Positions 12,211 through 23,590 of a stretch of 64,000 bases of DNA are shown here, piece by piece. The position numbers and the translations under genes were made by a program. The notes below the pieces were generated by a model. That model had not been told where the DNA came from. It saw nothing but the letters and a program-made list of their open reading frames with translations, and did not search any database. The stretch covers positions 22,903,501-22,967,500 of the forward strand of contig NC_087262.1 of the NCBI RefSeq assembly GCF_037042905.1. The letters are read 5' to 3'. Origin of the DNA: Lytechinus pictus (lineage: Eukaryota; Echinodermata; Echinoidea; Temnopleuroida; Toxopneustidae). The first letter of the stretch is position 1; every line of letters begins with the position of its first letter.

Positions 12211-14283
12211 GAAAGTTCAGCGTTGAATGTTGATTAAAAAATAAATCTCAGTTTAAATGCTATCTAAGATTTTGTTTTACACGTTTCATAACCAAGTTTT
12301 AATGCGATTCTGGCCCCTTAAAGTTTTTATTGCGAGAAAATACATTTTTCCAAGTTTCCCATCTATTTTTTTATTTATTTTTTTTTAGTAAAAAGGACCT
12401 ATTTTCTTACAAATATATTATTATAAATAAAATTACTTCAATATTTGTTCTCCTATTCACAATATTTTTTACAGGTGGAATAGGATAAACTAAAAATAGG
12501 ATATTTAATTTCCATTTTAAGGCCTATTTTTTGCTTTATATCCCCGGTTTATATCTATGCCACCTTGCAATATGTTAGCCAGGCTGGTTTATATCTATTT
12601 CTTTTTAAATCAAATAAAATTGGATATTTTCAATCTATTTTTATGATGCGAAGCTATATATAGTTTGTAAATATGTTTTTTAATTGCAAGAACAATCTTG
12701 TATCTCTGTTCACATATGATGGCAGTTTATTTTGCTTCTTTTTTTCTAATTTGTATGAAGTTTGTATCTATATATTTTCAAACTATTTTCCATCCTTAAA
12801 GTGTCACAACCGATATCATATTATTTTTTACCTCGTTGGCAAAGTTATTATCTTTTCTTATGTTTCGCTTCAAAATGGTATCTTTATATTTGCTTGTCTT
12901 GCTCCTCCACCCCTTATCAAAATACCCTGCCGGCACTTGATCTAAGATTATTTTCTTTTACTACTTGAACCTTATAAAGGGATCTTTCCTTCGATCGCAA
13001 GAAAGGATAAAATGTGTGTTTTTGAAAAGAAATAAAATTAAAAATACATAGGATTGGAGCTGTGATTTTCCTCATTGCTTTCTTTGTCATCCTACTTGCA
13101 TACTAGTAGGCCTATATAACATATTTTCAGTAAAATTGTGAGACATGTTTTTAAATCCTATCCTTATATATTAAAAAAAAGAATAAAGAGAAAGAAAAAA
13201 ATTAAAAGACATAGAAAAGAAAAAGAAAGGAAGAAGAAATAAATATTTGAATTTTACTTTATTCAATTCCTTTACGTTAATAATATGATATATAAATGAT
13301 GGCGAAAATAGTCAAATTGTCTGGTTGCCAAGTAAAAAGTAAGACCCCCCCCCCCCCCCCTCCGAGCTCCCCGTACAAACGCACGGACTGTACCGTATAC
13401 GTGTTTCCGGTTCCGCCATTTGAAAAAAAACGTTCGTAACTGCTCAGCTGAACCCGAAGCTTGATGAAGAAGGCCGTCAATATTTCAACAAAAACTAACA
13501 GAATATGGATCAGATTCGGACAACGACTTCTTAAGACATTCACACAACAGGCTAAACAGTAAGTTAGATCCATTTTTCGTAGTTTGGCGCGGCATGCACT
13601 TAAATTTCTTCGACTTTTTAATCATTACCGTACGGCCACTGCACTGCCGTTGTTCCCGATCGCTTATCGGGTGGGGGCTGATCTGCGGTGTGCGCGGCCG
13701 GGGACGGCCAACGGCTGGCTAAGTTAGTAGTACCGGTATATTGATGGCGGCGGTGAGGATGTTTGTATTGTCATGATTGTAGCCAGGTCAGGGGTGGGCG
13801 CTAATGCAGTTTCGCACCGGCCGATTAATACCAGCATACCTCATCACCAATATTTGTTCCCAAATGTCATGACAAGTCTCTCAGTCACATTTGAAGTCAA
13901 TATATCCACCACTTTTCAAAATATCGTGATCGGGAATGGCTGTAGGCTATAGCCAGGCGGCTTCTAGAGAGTGAAAATCATTTACTAACGTAACTTCGTA
14001 AGGTCACTCTCATATGAAGCCAGGGATCCTTTCTCATATACCCACACAGAGGAAGCCAAAACTTGAAACTTTCACCCCCGGCCCCGAGATTTCTACTTTC
14101 CTTCTAAAAGATCTAGCCTAACGTTAGACCTAAATCATGTACATGGGATAAAACTTAATTTCCAACATTTCTACGCTCTCGTCGTTATTTTTGAAGAAGA
14201 AATTCATTCCAAAAAATGCGAAAAATATCATGATTAGACGGAAGAGACTTGCCCGATGTTTACGCCGCCATCTTGTTTTCTAT
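12211..14283. other. unassigned interior with a GC-richer, promoter-like patch
   Basis: 12211-13330 is AT-rich with no gene. From about 13370 to 14330 GC content rises and CpG is frequent. The patch contains two CCGCCAT(C/T)T motifs (near 13417 and 14268; GCCGCCATCTTG resembles a YY1 site common at start sites) and a CAGTAAGT splice-donor-like site at about 13556. This could be the 5' end of a host or transposon gene, but no coding exon follows that I can recognise. A C run lies at 13343-13360. Confidence 0.3.
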
Positions 14284-14875
14284 TGTTCTTCGCCAACGTT
14301 AGTCGTTACAGACGCGAACTTCGAGACCATGAACTCGATCTGATATTCTGAGTGACAGAGGTGGGATTTTATGGGGGTGGGGAATATAAAATTCATGCAA
14401 CATCTTGATTTTTAAAAAGAATTAAAACTAATATTCTTACTTTACACAAAGTTTCATTTAGTTCCATGCTTTTATCAGTCTCAAAATTGGTGATTTAGAG
14501 CCAACATGAAGTTCCTCACACATATTTATAATTCGCTGCCGATTTCAAAACATTGCATGCGGATGCAATATTCGCGAGATACCGGGCCTGGTCTGACCCG
14601 ACCGACCTCACACGCATGCGATGTATTGAATATTGATACGTGTGAGAAACTTCATGTTGGCTCTAAATCATCAATTTTGAGACGGATAGAGGCATGGAGA
14701 AGAACTGAAACTTTGTGTGCAGGAAGAATATTAGTTTTAATTTTTTTAAAGAGCGTGATGTTGCATGAATTTGATATCCCCCCCCATAAGATCCCACTTT
14801 TTGTCACTCGGAATAAGACAGATCCAGTTCACGGTCTCAAAGTTTGGGTAGGTGGAGCGTAGTGTAGCAATAGTG
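14284..14875. mobile_element. foldback element with arms of about 220 bp
   Basis: The left arm (about 14314-14520) and right arm (about 14640-14860) are inverted copies with scattered mismatches: GTGGGATTTTATGGGGG pairs with CCCCCATAAGATCCCAC, and GAGCCAACATGAAGTTCCTC with GAAACTTCATGTTGGCTC. The spacer is about 120 bp. It has no coding capacity and no clear target duplication. Confidence 0.75.
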
Positions 14876-15305
14876 AAGTGGAGTGGAGCCTGCACAAACT
14901 TCACTCGAGGTAGGCAATCCCACAAATTTAAAAGAGGTTTCTATAAAATCAAGTCCGGCCTTCTATGAACATGACAAACTTACGAAAAGATGTGAAGTCA
15001 ATTCACCCTAAATATCATCAATATCCCTCAAATAGCTTCATTTAAGCACTAATTTCTCTTCCGGTTGATAAAATATGGATCCGTCTTTAATTTCCAAAAT
15101 TGTTCGTCTAACTAGCTAAAGGACGCATGTTTTATCTACATATTAAAGACACTACATAGAAAAGACTAGGCACAAAGACTATTATACATGTAAATCGATG
15201 CAAAGCATTACGCGATGTCGGCAAAGTGCCCAATCTTCTTATTGTAAAGACTTTAGCGACAATAACAGACTGTGAGTAAGGTTAAAATGCTCCTCTACTT
15301 TTAAT
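14876..15305. other. unassigned DNA between nested elements
   Basis: Nothing recognised. Confidence 0.4.
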
Positions 15306-16308
15306 GTTTTCATTAGCGCTGTTGTCGGGAACAAAAATCCATGTCGACATGTCGCTTAAAAATTAATCCCGACATCGACAATGTCGACATGAAAAAGGGA
15401 CCGTAATTTAGCCTGGGCTCCCTAACATAAAAAAAAAGCATTCGATCGTGGAACAACACTCTCAATCAAATATATTCACCTTGACACGAGTGATATCCCC
15501 ACACTAGATCTATATAATACAGGCTCAGTTCGGGAATTGAGCTTCCAAAATCACCGATTTAATCCACATTTTTTTTCTGGAGAATCAAGTTTTTGTACCA
15601 GGATCCGGTTTCGAAAGCATTGCTCAATAACACTCGTAGCCAATTTGAGAATCACCAATTACAACAGTGATCATTGCTGCAAACGCAAGCTCCTCAATTT
15701 GACAATGAAAAGTAATGAAAATCGACCGATAATTTCAGTATCACTTCCGCGGCGATCCGTGCAACGATCTCCAAACGAATGAAGGGAAGTTTTCTGTGAC
15801 TTCGTGATATGAAGTAAGCGCTCAATTGCGACAGTCACAACTTTGACAAAAACACGTGTTCGCTGCTGCTCACGTTTATGTGAAAAGTAATGCATTGAGG
15901 AGCAACGTATTATCAAGCACGGTGAATAGCGCGCGATGGGTACATATTTCCGTGGATGGGTACGGTGAATGCTACTCTCGCTATAACGGGATATCGAGGG
16001 CGGCTCGATCGGGCAGGCCGGCCCTGCACTGACGTATTTCTACTGCCGCACAGCTCGCAGATATTCTTTTTTCATTTAATGCGCTGCTAAGCTGAATAAA
16101 CCTTTTAATCGCGCCAATTACTGTGGATAAATGCTTCTAACTTTTCAGCTAATCTTTACACTCGTGATTGTAGGCTAGACCCCTTTTTATTTTATGTTTA
16201 CATGTCGATGTGGGTGCGTGCATGTCGACATGTCGGAATTTTGAAAATCCTTCGTATGTCGACATCAATGTCGATATGAGGCCTATCGACAACAGCACTA
16301 GTTTTCAT
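15306..16308. mobile_element. hAT-type non-autonomous element 1 (8-bp duplication)
   Basis: The 987-bp element (15314-16300) starts TAGCGCTGTTGTCG and ends with the inverse CGACAACAGCACTA. It is flanked by a perfect 8-bp direct repeat GTTTTCAT (15306-15313 and 16301-16308). TAG-ended inverted repeats with 8-bp duplications are diagnostic of hAT transposons. Both ends carry several CATGTCGACATG-like palindromes, possible subterminal binding sites. No transposase frame is present. Confidence 0.9.
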
Positions 16309-16478
16309 TGATTTTATGTTGAATATTATTAAAGAATATGACTCTTTGCACCTGAATTGTAACACTGAAATATGGAAATGAAGAAGTTTTATCATGTATT
16401 TTTATTACATCATGTATTTGTATTAACCTGCAAATAAAATTTTACTATGTCACTCAAATTCATTTCATTTCATTAAAG

Positions 16479-16598
16479 ATTCAAAGAGGGATCTCTGGAT
16501 GATCGAGCAGCAAGTCCAGCATTATGTGGGAAAGATACTACAGGTGTACACAGAAAAGGCCATGTTCTTGTACAAGACACGGTTGGAGTTCATAAAAG
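16479..16598 (+). CDS. candidate internal coding exon, unrecognised
   Basis: A 120-bp stretch is bounded by an acceptor-like TTAAAG and a donor-like AAAG/GTGATT and reads DSKRDLWMIEQQVQHYVGKI onward to KTRLEFIK in one phase, with phase 1 at both boundaries. The sequence looks more protein-like than its surroundings, but I recognise no family. The next possible exon at 16963 (IKLPRAIQTWIKTSC) cannot be joined to it without an in-frame stop. It might be a remnant of a transposase or of a host gene. Confidence 0.25.
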
Positions 16599-17365
16599 GT
16601 GATTATATACCGGTAGGCATTCACTTCAGTAGATATTATAATTACAAAATTAAGCAGATTGTATTCATGCAGTGGCATACAGTGTAATCCTTGTTAGAAG
16701 ATGTAGATTTATTCTTCATTGTTTTATTAAAGAGTTTCAATATGTGCTTATGACAATTTGTTTGCATTATAAATTGTTTGTCACTCTTCGGCTTAGTTTG
16801 CTTTTATAAGCAAGAATATGCTAAGAGAGATAGCCGCAAGGACCTCATTATCCGATAGATGTGTACTTGTGAAAAGAGATCTAGATGGGGGCAAAACACC
16901 TTATTTCTTGTATTTTTATGTTGTTCATGTTATCGTAATGGTATGTGTTTTTTTTTCTACAGATTAAGCTGCCTCGTGCTATACAGACTTGGATAAAAAC
17001 AAGCTGTCCAATGAATGGTGACTACTCAAGAGGAGCCAGAAAGTCAACTAAAGCCAGGGTATTTTGGGAGTTGATATGGCCGGGGAAGGGGGGAGGGGGG
17101 GTTTCCAGGGCCCCCCCCCCCCTTCCTTGAGATCTTGACCGCACAATCGCGTCTAACATTGGCACATGGGTTGTCTAGGGCATAATTTACAAAATTAAAT
17201 TGTAAATTATTTCACGCAAATTGTTAGTAAGTGATAATACTAATTTATGCGTAATTAGAATACAAAATCATACTTTTTCCTCTATTGCATTGACTTTGTA
17301 CACAAAATCACGTTTTTGAGCAATTTTTGGTATGACATGTACTTACATAATGTCACGTTATTACA
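16599..17365. other. unassigned DNA with a G/C-tract palindrome
   Basis: A GGGGGG...CCCCCC palindrome lies at 17084-17124. A 16963-17067 open stretch follows TTTCTACAG and could be an exon (IKLPRAIQTWIKTSC...), but evidence is weak. Nothing else recognised. Confidence 0.3.
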
Positions 17366-17640
17366 GAACCACGTACCGGGTGACACAAGATTGGTCTCAA
17401 AAGATGCACAAGACTAGAAAGAGGCATGTTTTAAAAAAATTGTGCGACAGCATGGTCGCAAAATTTTTGGAAGGGGGGGGGGGTCAAATTGGTCCAATTT
17501 AACTAAGGGTTAATAACTGGGAGGCTGTTAGCTGCCTTTTTACTTTCAAGTCTTGCACATCTTTTGAGACCAAATTTGTGATGCCTGGGTACACTGTTCC
17601 GAAATTTCGCAACATTTTTATGTATTAATCCAACACAAAT
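17366..17640. repeat. small foldback repeat
   Basis: TTGGTCTCAAAAGATGCACA at 17391-17410 is inverted as CACATCTTTTGAGACCAAAT at 17556-17575, with weaker pairing extending outward on both sides. A G run lies in the loop near 17466. Non-coding. Confidence 0.6.
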
Positions 17641-17758
17641 ACTGTTTCTTGCTAAAAATTCACAATTAGTATACCAGTAATATACATTTATCAAGTCAAA
17701 TTATTTAATTACATTTATAATCATAAAAGCTTTGATAAAGTATAAAAAAAAACAAAGA

Positions 17759-18701
17759 GTTGTATGTAGGCCTGGGACTTTCGGGTTTTTTCTCTTCGGG
17801 TACCCGTGGTAATTTTCGGGTGGGTACCTGAAAATCATGTCACTTGAAATATGACTGGTGGAAAAACCCCATAGGTGACGTCATCAAGCCAATGCGATGC
17901 AAGCCAATTTATGAATGAAAATATAGTAAGCATGCGCATTGCAAGCCTCCCGTGCCCCACGCAGTATTCCATCGAAACAAGTTTCAATACTCTGTCACCT
18001 CGTACCAAAATCGACCTAGAATTCCACTTTCCTATATATCATATGAATTATAAAAGGTTTTCTCACCGATACTGCACAGGTAAGCAAATTTTTATTCTTG
18101 CTTTTCCGTCAAAATCTTACGAAGTAGCATCGATATTACATCGTGTTCGTGAGTTTGTATCGCTACGTGAACAAAGTCAATTGATTTCCGGGTTTCGGAG
18201 CGTCAAATGCGCCAGCCAATCACGATCGTGTTCCCATTTTCGGTTTATGATGAACTAAAAATGGTAACAAGAACGTGATTGGCTGGTGCTTCGTAGGTCG
18301 ATTTTGGTATGAGGTGACAGAGTATTGCAGACTTGTTTTGACGTAATACTGCGTGGGGCTGAGGCTTGCAATGCGCATGCTTACTATATTTTCATTCATA
18401 AATTGGTTTGCGTCGCAGTGGCTGGATGACGTCACTGCGCTGCAAAAGAAACATGGCGATGATTGAACGATCTCGGTCACATCATCATCACTTGAAAACT
18501 TGTATATTTATGGATATTTAGAGGGTAATTGGTGAAATTCAAAATGAGGCTTGTGTACTTTTGTAATGAGTTACAATCATGTCTTACACTACGCAATACA
18601 AATCAAATACATGTACATTATACTGGTGAGCAATTTTCGGGTATCGGGTATTGATTTTTCTACTCGGGTACCCGGGTTTTAGTCCCAGCCCTAGTTGTAT
18701 G
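17759..18701. mobile_element. hAT-type non-autonomous element 2 (8-bp duplication)
   Basis: The 927-bp element (17767-18693) begins TAGGCCTGGGACTTTCGGG and ends with the inverse CCCGGGTTTTAGTCCCAGC then CCTA. A perfect 8-bp duplication GTTGTATG flanks it (17759-17766 and 18694-18701). Subterminal CGGGTACCCG-type repeats occur at both ends. Inside is a further foldback: 17876-18020 and about 18285-18435 are inverted copies (GCATGCGCATTGCAAGCCTC pairs with GAGGCTTGCAATGCGCATGC). No transposase is encoded. Confidence 0.92.
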
Positions 18702-19140
18702 AAAATTTTCAAAAATAATGAAAGGTAAAAGAAAACAAGATTACAATGTCCATTGCAAGGGGGCTAGTCTAGCTATTCAGGATAATTGGGATTTTATTCA
18801 GTTTTTAATTGACATAACATTATGACAAGATCCCTCCATTTAGTGTATAAACAGCACATGGCCATGATTGAAATTCATATAACATTAAAGTATGCAAACC
18901 AGGCAGCTACATGTACATGTAGGACTCACTGCTTGTCAATTCTATTGTCTGCCAGGGTCAAGTGACATACAGTGCACATGTATAACATGTGTGAAAGTAC
19001 ATAAGAAAATCAGCTTTTTATTTTTGTACTGTAACATTGGGTGAACTGGTGATCACTTTGGATATGATGCTCTTCATATTGGTTTATTTTATGTATATGA
19101 ATTTTTGGATAATCATTAAGAATTAAAGCCATTTACTTAA
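18702..19140. other. unassigned AT-rich DNA
   Basis: Nothing recognised. Confidence 0.4.
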
Positions 19141-19623
19141 TATATGGAAGCATAAGCCCATCAAAGAACAGAATTATGTCATGTACAGCTAATTCATTTT
19201 GCGTGATATTACAATTGTAATTGTTTACTTGAGCAAGTAATTTGAATTGCTGCATGACCTAAACAATGACATGTTCCAATTCGAATAGTAACATGACCTA
19301 AAGAAGAGTTACTCCACCTCGATTGAGAGTGCTTATGTTAAATAATTGATGTTGCTACTTCAAATAATTGAGGTCAATCAAATTGGTCATAATTATTCAA
19401 GTCAATTTTGAGCTATATGTCATAATTAATTAGGTCATATACTAATTGAAATTACTAAATGACTCGAGTAGGTATGAATTCACATTGCCACATGACCTTA
19501 ATTATTTTATGTAGCAACATCAAGTATTGAACGTCATTTAGTTATCAATTATGACATGTAGCAAATCAAATTACATGCCGCAATTTCGTGTTTATGATGG
19601 GCTCATGCTTACATTCATATATA
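19141..19623. mobile_element. AT-rich terminal-inverted-repeat element
   Basis: The left end TATATGGAAGCATAAGCCCA matches the inverse of the right end TGGGCTCATGCTTACATTCA with small differences. The interior is full of imperfect TGACCTAATTAAT-like repeats in both orientations and has no frame. Flanking TA/TATA is compatible with an AT-rich target; no exact duplication is proven. Confidence 0.65.
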
Positions 19624-20098
19624 ACCCTTCAATACGTAGTTGGAGCAATTCTTAGACAAGAAGACTGTGTAAAATGATATGCCTATTCAATGTCAAAAAG
19701 GTTAATGTCTCAATAGATTTGATCTACGTTTTGGCAAAGTAATCTTATGTTCATATTTTTTCTAACCTATGGTGAACGTTCTAAATCATGTGAAATTCAT
19801 TCAAAAATATCTTTCAGTATTTATGGACTTAAGTGAATTCTGAGCAAAATGAAGTGATTATGATTACGTTCATGTACTTTAAGTTTATACTGGTGATCAA
19901 CACATCATAATTTCATCCCTTACTGTATGTGCACCATGCATTATCTGTACATGCAGAAGTGGTTATCCATTGTTTCATAACATGGTTGAGTAAAGGATGT
20001 TCTGCTTTTAGTATTAAGCCAATCGGGTGTTGACAAGAAGGGGAAAATGCAATTGCTCAGCTATTACAGTTTTTTTTGCAACCATAATACTGGTTAAG

Positions 20099-20266
20099 CC
20101 TTGGTTACATTCGCCGGCTCGTGGCCTTACGTCGAGTCAAAATTAACAGTCTTAATCATCCTTGTACCAGCTACTACCAGCTACACGTGGGTGGTTTGTA
20201 CAGGAATACCTAAAACTGCTGATTTTGTCTCGCCGTAAGGCAACCGGTCAAGGAATGTGACCAAGG
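20099..20266. mobile_element. 168-bp MITE
   Basis: CCTTGGTTACATTC at the left is matched by the inverse GAATGTGACCAAGG at the right. Subsequent blocks (GGCCTTACGTCGAGTCAAAAT against ATTTTGTCTCGCCGTAAGGC) are also inverted, so the element is nearly a complete hairpin. No target duplication is certain. Confidence 0.7.
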
Positions 20267-20599
20267 TATTAATAATAATCGCTTATTGTTGTGTTAGAGG
20301 GAAGGATTCTGGGTCGAATCTAGCTTTCTTTATGTGATCTCAAAATGGCAGCAATGTATGAATAGTGAAAGTAGTTCATGTGGCATCTCAATGTTCATGG
20401 ATATAAATCTTTGTACATGTCTTATCCTAAAGATGAAATGTTACTGCATTATTCTAGCAGTCATTTATGATATCAAAGATGTTCTATACTGTGCATAGTA
20501 CAGCTCATACATAATAAAGGTATGTGAATATGCTTTTAACGTCTTTGCAAATTTGTGCGTTTTTTCACGCCTCTTTTCATTAGTCAAGATGTCAAAGTT

Positions 20600-21641
20600 G
20601 TTGTGCTGGATCACAGGAAATTCTTACAAACTACTACGCCTAACAAACCAGTGCAGGACGGTGTCGTGAGAAAATCGCACAGACTACTACAGGACAATAC
20701 CATAGGATTGTCACAGGAAATCAACAAGAATACCCCTGCAGGATTACCACAGTAAAGTATCACAAGAAGGCTGCAGGATGAGACCAATAATGCCACAGAA
20801 GATATCAAAGATCAGTATCACAGGAATACCACAGGACAGTACTGCAGGAATTGTCCTGCGGTAAGGTCTCTTGGTATTCCTGCAGTACTGTCCTGTAGTA
20901 CTGTTCTGTAGTACTTTCCTGTGATACTGGTCTGCGGAATTCCTAAAGTACTGTCCTGTCATACTGTCCTGTGATACTATTTATCACCACAGGATAGTAT
21001 CACAGGACAGTACTACAGGAATACCAGACCAGTATCACAGGACAGTACTACAGGAATACCAGACCAGTATCACAGGACAGTACTACAGGAATACCAGACC
21101 AGTATCACAGGACAGTACTACAGGAATACCAGACCAGTATCACAGGACAGTACTACAGGAATACCAGACCAGTATCACAGGACAGTACTACAGGACACAG
21201 TACCAGAAGCCTGCGGTACTCCTGTAGTACTGTCCTGCGATACTGTTCTGTAGTACTTCCCTGTGATACTGGTCTGCGGTATTCCTGTAGTACTGTCCTG
21301 TCATACTGTCCTGTCATACTATCCTGTCATACTGTCCTGTCATACTATCATGTGATACTATCCTGTGATACTATCCTGTGATACTGTCCTGTAGTACTAA
21401 TAGTAGTGTGGTAGTGGTTGTAGCGGTTGTAGCGGTTGTGGTGATCGTGTCCTGTCATACTTCCTGCCATACTTATGCGGTTATTACCACAGGAAGTATC
21501 ACAGGACACGGACCTGTTGTACTCCTGTTGTACATTTCTGTAGTACCGTCCCAAATTACGTGCACGTAATTCCTGCAGTACTTTCCTGCGATACTTCCTG
21601 CAGTACATATCACAGAGTACTACAGGAATTTTTTGTAAGGG
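20600..21641 (-). repeat. right subterminal array with short inverted motifs
   Basis: CAGGACAGTACTRCAGGAAT-type motifs run through this kilobase, switching orientation around 20860 and again around 20990 and 21215, so the array can fold into several hairpins. It ends at the 26-bp terminal repeat. Motif style is the same as in 9885-10985, in inverted orientation. Confidence 0.8.
20996..21195. repeat. 35-bp tandem repeat, five identical units
   Basis: Units start at 20996, 21031, 21066, 21101 and 21136 and are identical (AGTATCACAGGACAGTACTA then CAGGAATACCAGACC), followed by a 25-base partial unit. Perfect identity points to recent amplification or homogenisation. There are no spacers, so it is not a CRISPR array. 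Confidence 0.97.
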
Positions 21642-21643
21642 AC

Positions 21644-23590
21644 TGTCTCTCGATGAAATGATTCTTTTAGTAAGTAAAGGATGCCATTGTCCTGACCTTA
21701 ATTATTACACTAATCCATATCCCTAATGTCGAGCAATCACCATTCGCCGTAACGTTAGACGTAGAAATATAATTACTTGTCAGTAAATTGGAAACTATTC
21801 ACCTATAAGCAAAACGATTGCCTTTCTTCAAATGTCTAAATCTGTCAATATCTACGTTACATTATGCCAAAATGTTGACGCTCCCTTTTAACTTGCTATT
21901 ATGTTACATGTCAGTGGCTGCATACGTGTGTTCAAAATTGTCCATGAACCAAACCGCTCAAAAAGCCAAATGTTTGCTCGCTTTCAAATAAACAAAACGC
22001 CTACATTAACTTAAGTTTGTCAATCATGTTCACTATTCCAAGTTCTAAAGTGTGTCGAAATAAATTGTTATTACACGGCGTAGCCAGAAACAAAGAGCAA
22101 TTAAGGCAATTCATTTTTCAGATGTGAGGAGTATTATCAACGAGGTGCCATTAAAAATCCAGATTGCAAGACTTACCAAAATGTACATTAATCCATCACC
22201 GTTCGGGATTACATGGCCCGTATAGAAAGCCTATGAGAAACACACATTTCAGTAGTCAAGAAGTTAAGCGGAACTTTAACCTGCAGTTCTTTCATAATCG
22301 AGATGGAGGGGATCTCATCCCTGCAATTACACTGAAGACGCCATTTTGAATTTGCTACTATTCCTTGCTACAATAAAATCACTGCCAAAGTGAATATATT
22401 CACTGTTAGTGCATACGTAACAATATCATTGGTTAAATAAAGGAACAAACTTTTTTTCAGTTTCATTTTTGAATTACCAAATAGCATCAAACTGGCAATT
22501 GGAGAAATACATGGTTTTAAAGGCTCTCGGAGAAATTTGCATTTTTGCAAAATAACGCATAATGCAGGTTGATTTTAATAGAAGATAGTCATCTTGAAGC
22601 AAAATATCCTTATATACAATCGCTCTTAAATGGTTGGTCACTGCTTTTATTTATTTAGTGACCTTCAGCGAGACTCACGCCGTGTGTTATCCCCTTCTTT
22701 ATGTCGGTTACAATTTCAAGACATTCTATTCTTGATAATCTTATCAATAAGATACAATCGTTTTGTAATCCTTATGTATGAGTTTTATTGATTTCAATAT
22801 TAGTTTGTATTACTTCCAAAGAAGTCCTCTTCTTCATAATTCTCATCTATCTTCATTTTGACTTTTCCACAATGCAATGTGTTTCAATTCATTCCTCTCC
22901 TTTAAGAAGATTGCAAATACGCTCGTTTCTAACAAATGCATCAAACGAACAAAGAATATCCTTCTAACTCCTCTTAGAAAAGTAATAATATCAAGTTATT
23001 TTCGTCTCAATTTATCAAATTGCCTGTACGTCTCATTCCAACAAGATGGCTTTATCGATGTGCGTCTCCTAATTTTCATTGTATTCTATTTTGACTATTT
23101 TCTCCTATAGGTCGCATCTTGTTGTCAGTTCAATGATTCGTTCCTAGATAAGATCTCTTTGCAGCGGGTTAGCGCCTTGTTTACGGAAACAATCACCATT
23201 TTCAACCCGTAGGGAATAGAATCAATAATAAAAGCCCTTTAAGGTAAGAAATGTCTTCGATGCTTTACAATCTACATCATCACGGCCAGTCTACTCGCAT
23301 AAAATATTTCACTGTTCTTCTTCATTTTCCATCAAAGACGCAGCGCCATGTTGGAAAAAGCAAAGGTCTGAACAGAAATAAATAGGACCCACTACAGCAA
23401 TATGCTCATCATTCTTGTTTTCATGCAAAATTTGGCATAGAATTGAAATTATTTACCAATCACCTAGTGTTGATGCGTTATTTGCTCACAATGCGAAATC
23501 AATTTCACAAAATCTGCGATGTCAACAAAATGCTCGACGTCAAATCAAATGAAATTGGCGCCTCTCAAGTGTAGAGCCTTTCATGAAAAC
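21644..23590. other. unassigned intergenic DNA
   Basis: No exon, RNA gene or repeat could be supported in this 1.9 kb on either strand. Confidence 0.45.

Larger units (their letters stand above)
9883..21643. mobile_element. large inverted-repeat-bounded element (11.76 kb)
   Basis: The outer ends are 26-bp inverted repeats with one mismatch, 9885-9910 and 21616-21641, starting CCCTTACAAAAAATTCCTG. Each continues inward into about 1 kb of short repeats built on CTGTNGTACT and CTGTGATACT, in opposite orientation at the two ends. A dinucleotide AC flanks both ends (9883-9884 and 21642-21643), a possible but weak target duplication. Subterminal arrays of short motifs are known transposase-binding regions in several cut-and-paste superfamilies. 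No transposase is recognised inside. The interior holds several unrelated nested elements and two weak exon candidates. It could be one non-autonomous giant, or two solo elements in opposite orientation that happen to flank this DNA. Confidence 0.6.

Noticed and set aside
20996-21195. CRISPR-like array
   Set aside because: The 35-bp units are directly tandem with no spacers, and the DNA is eukaryotic.
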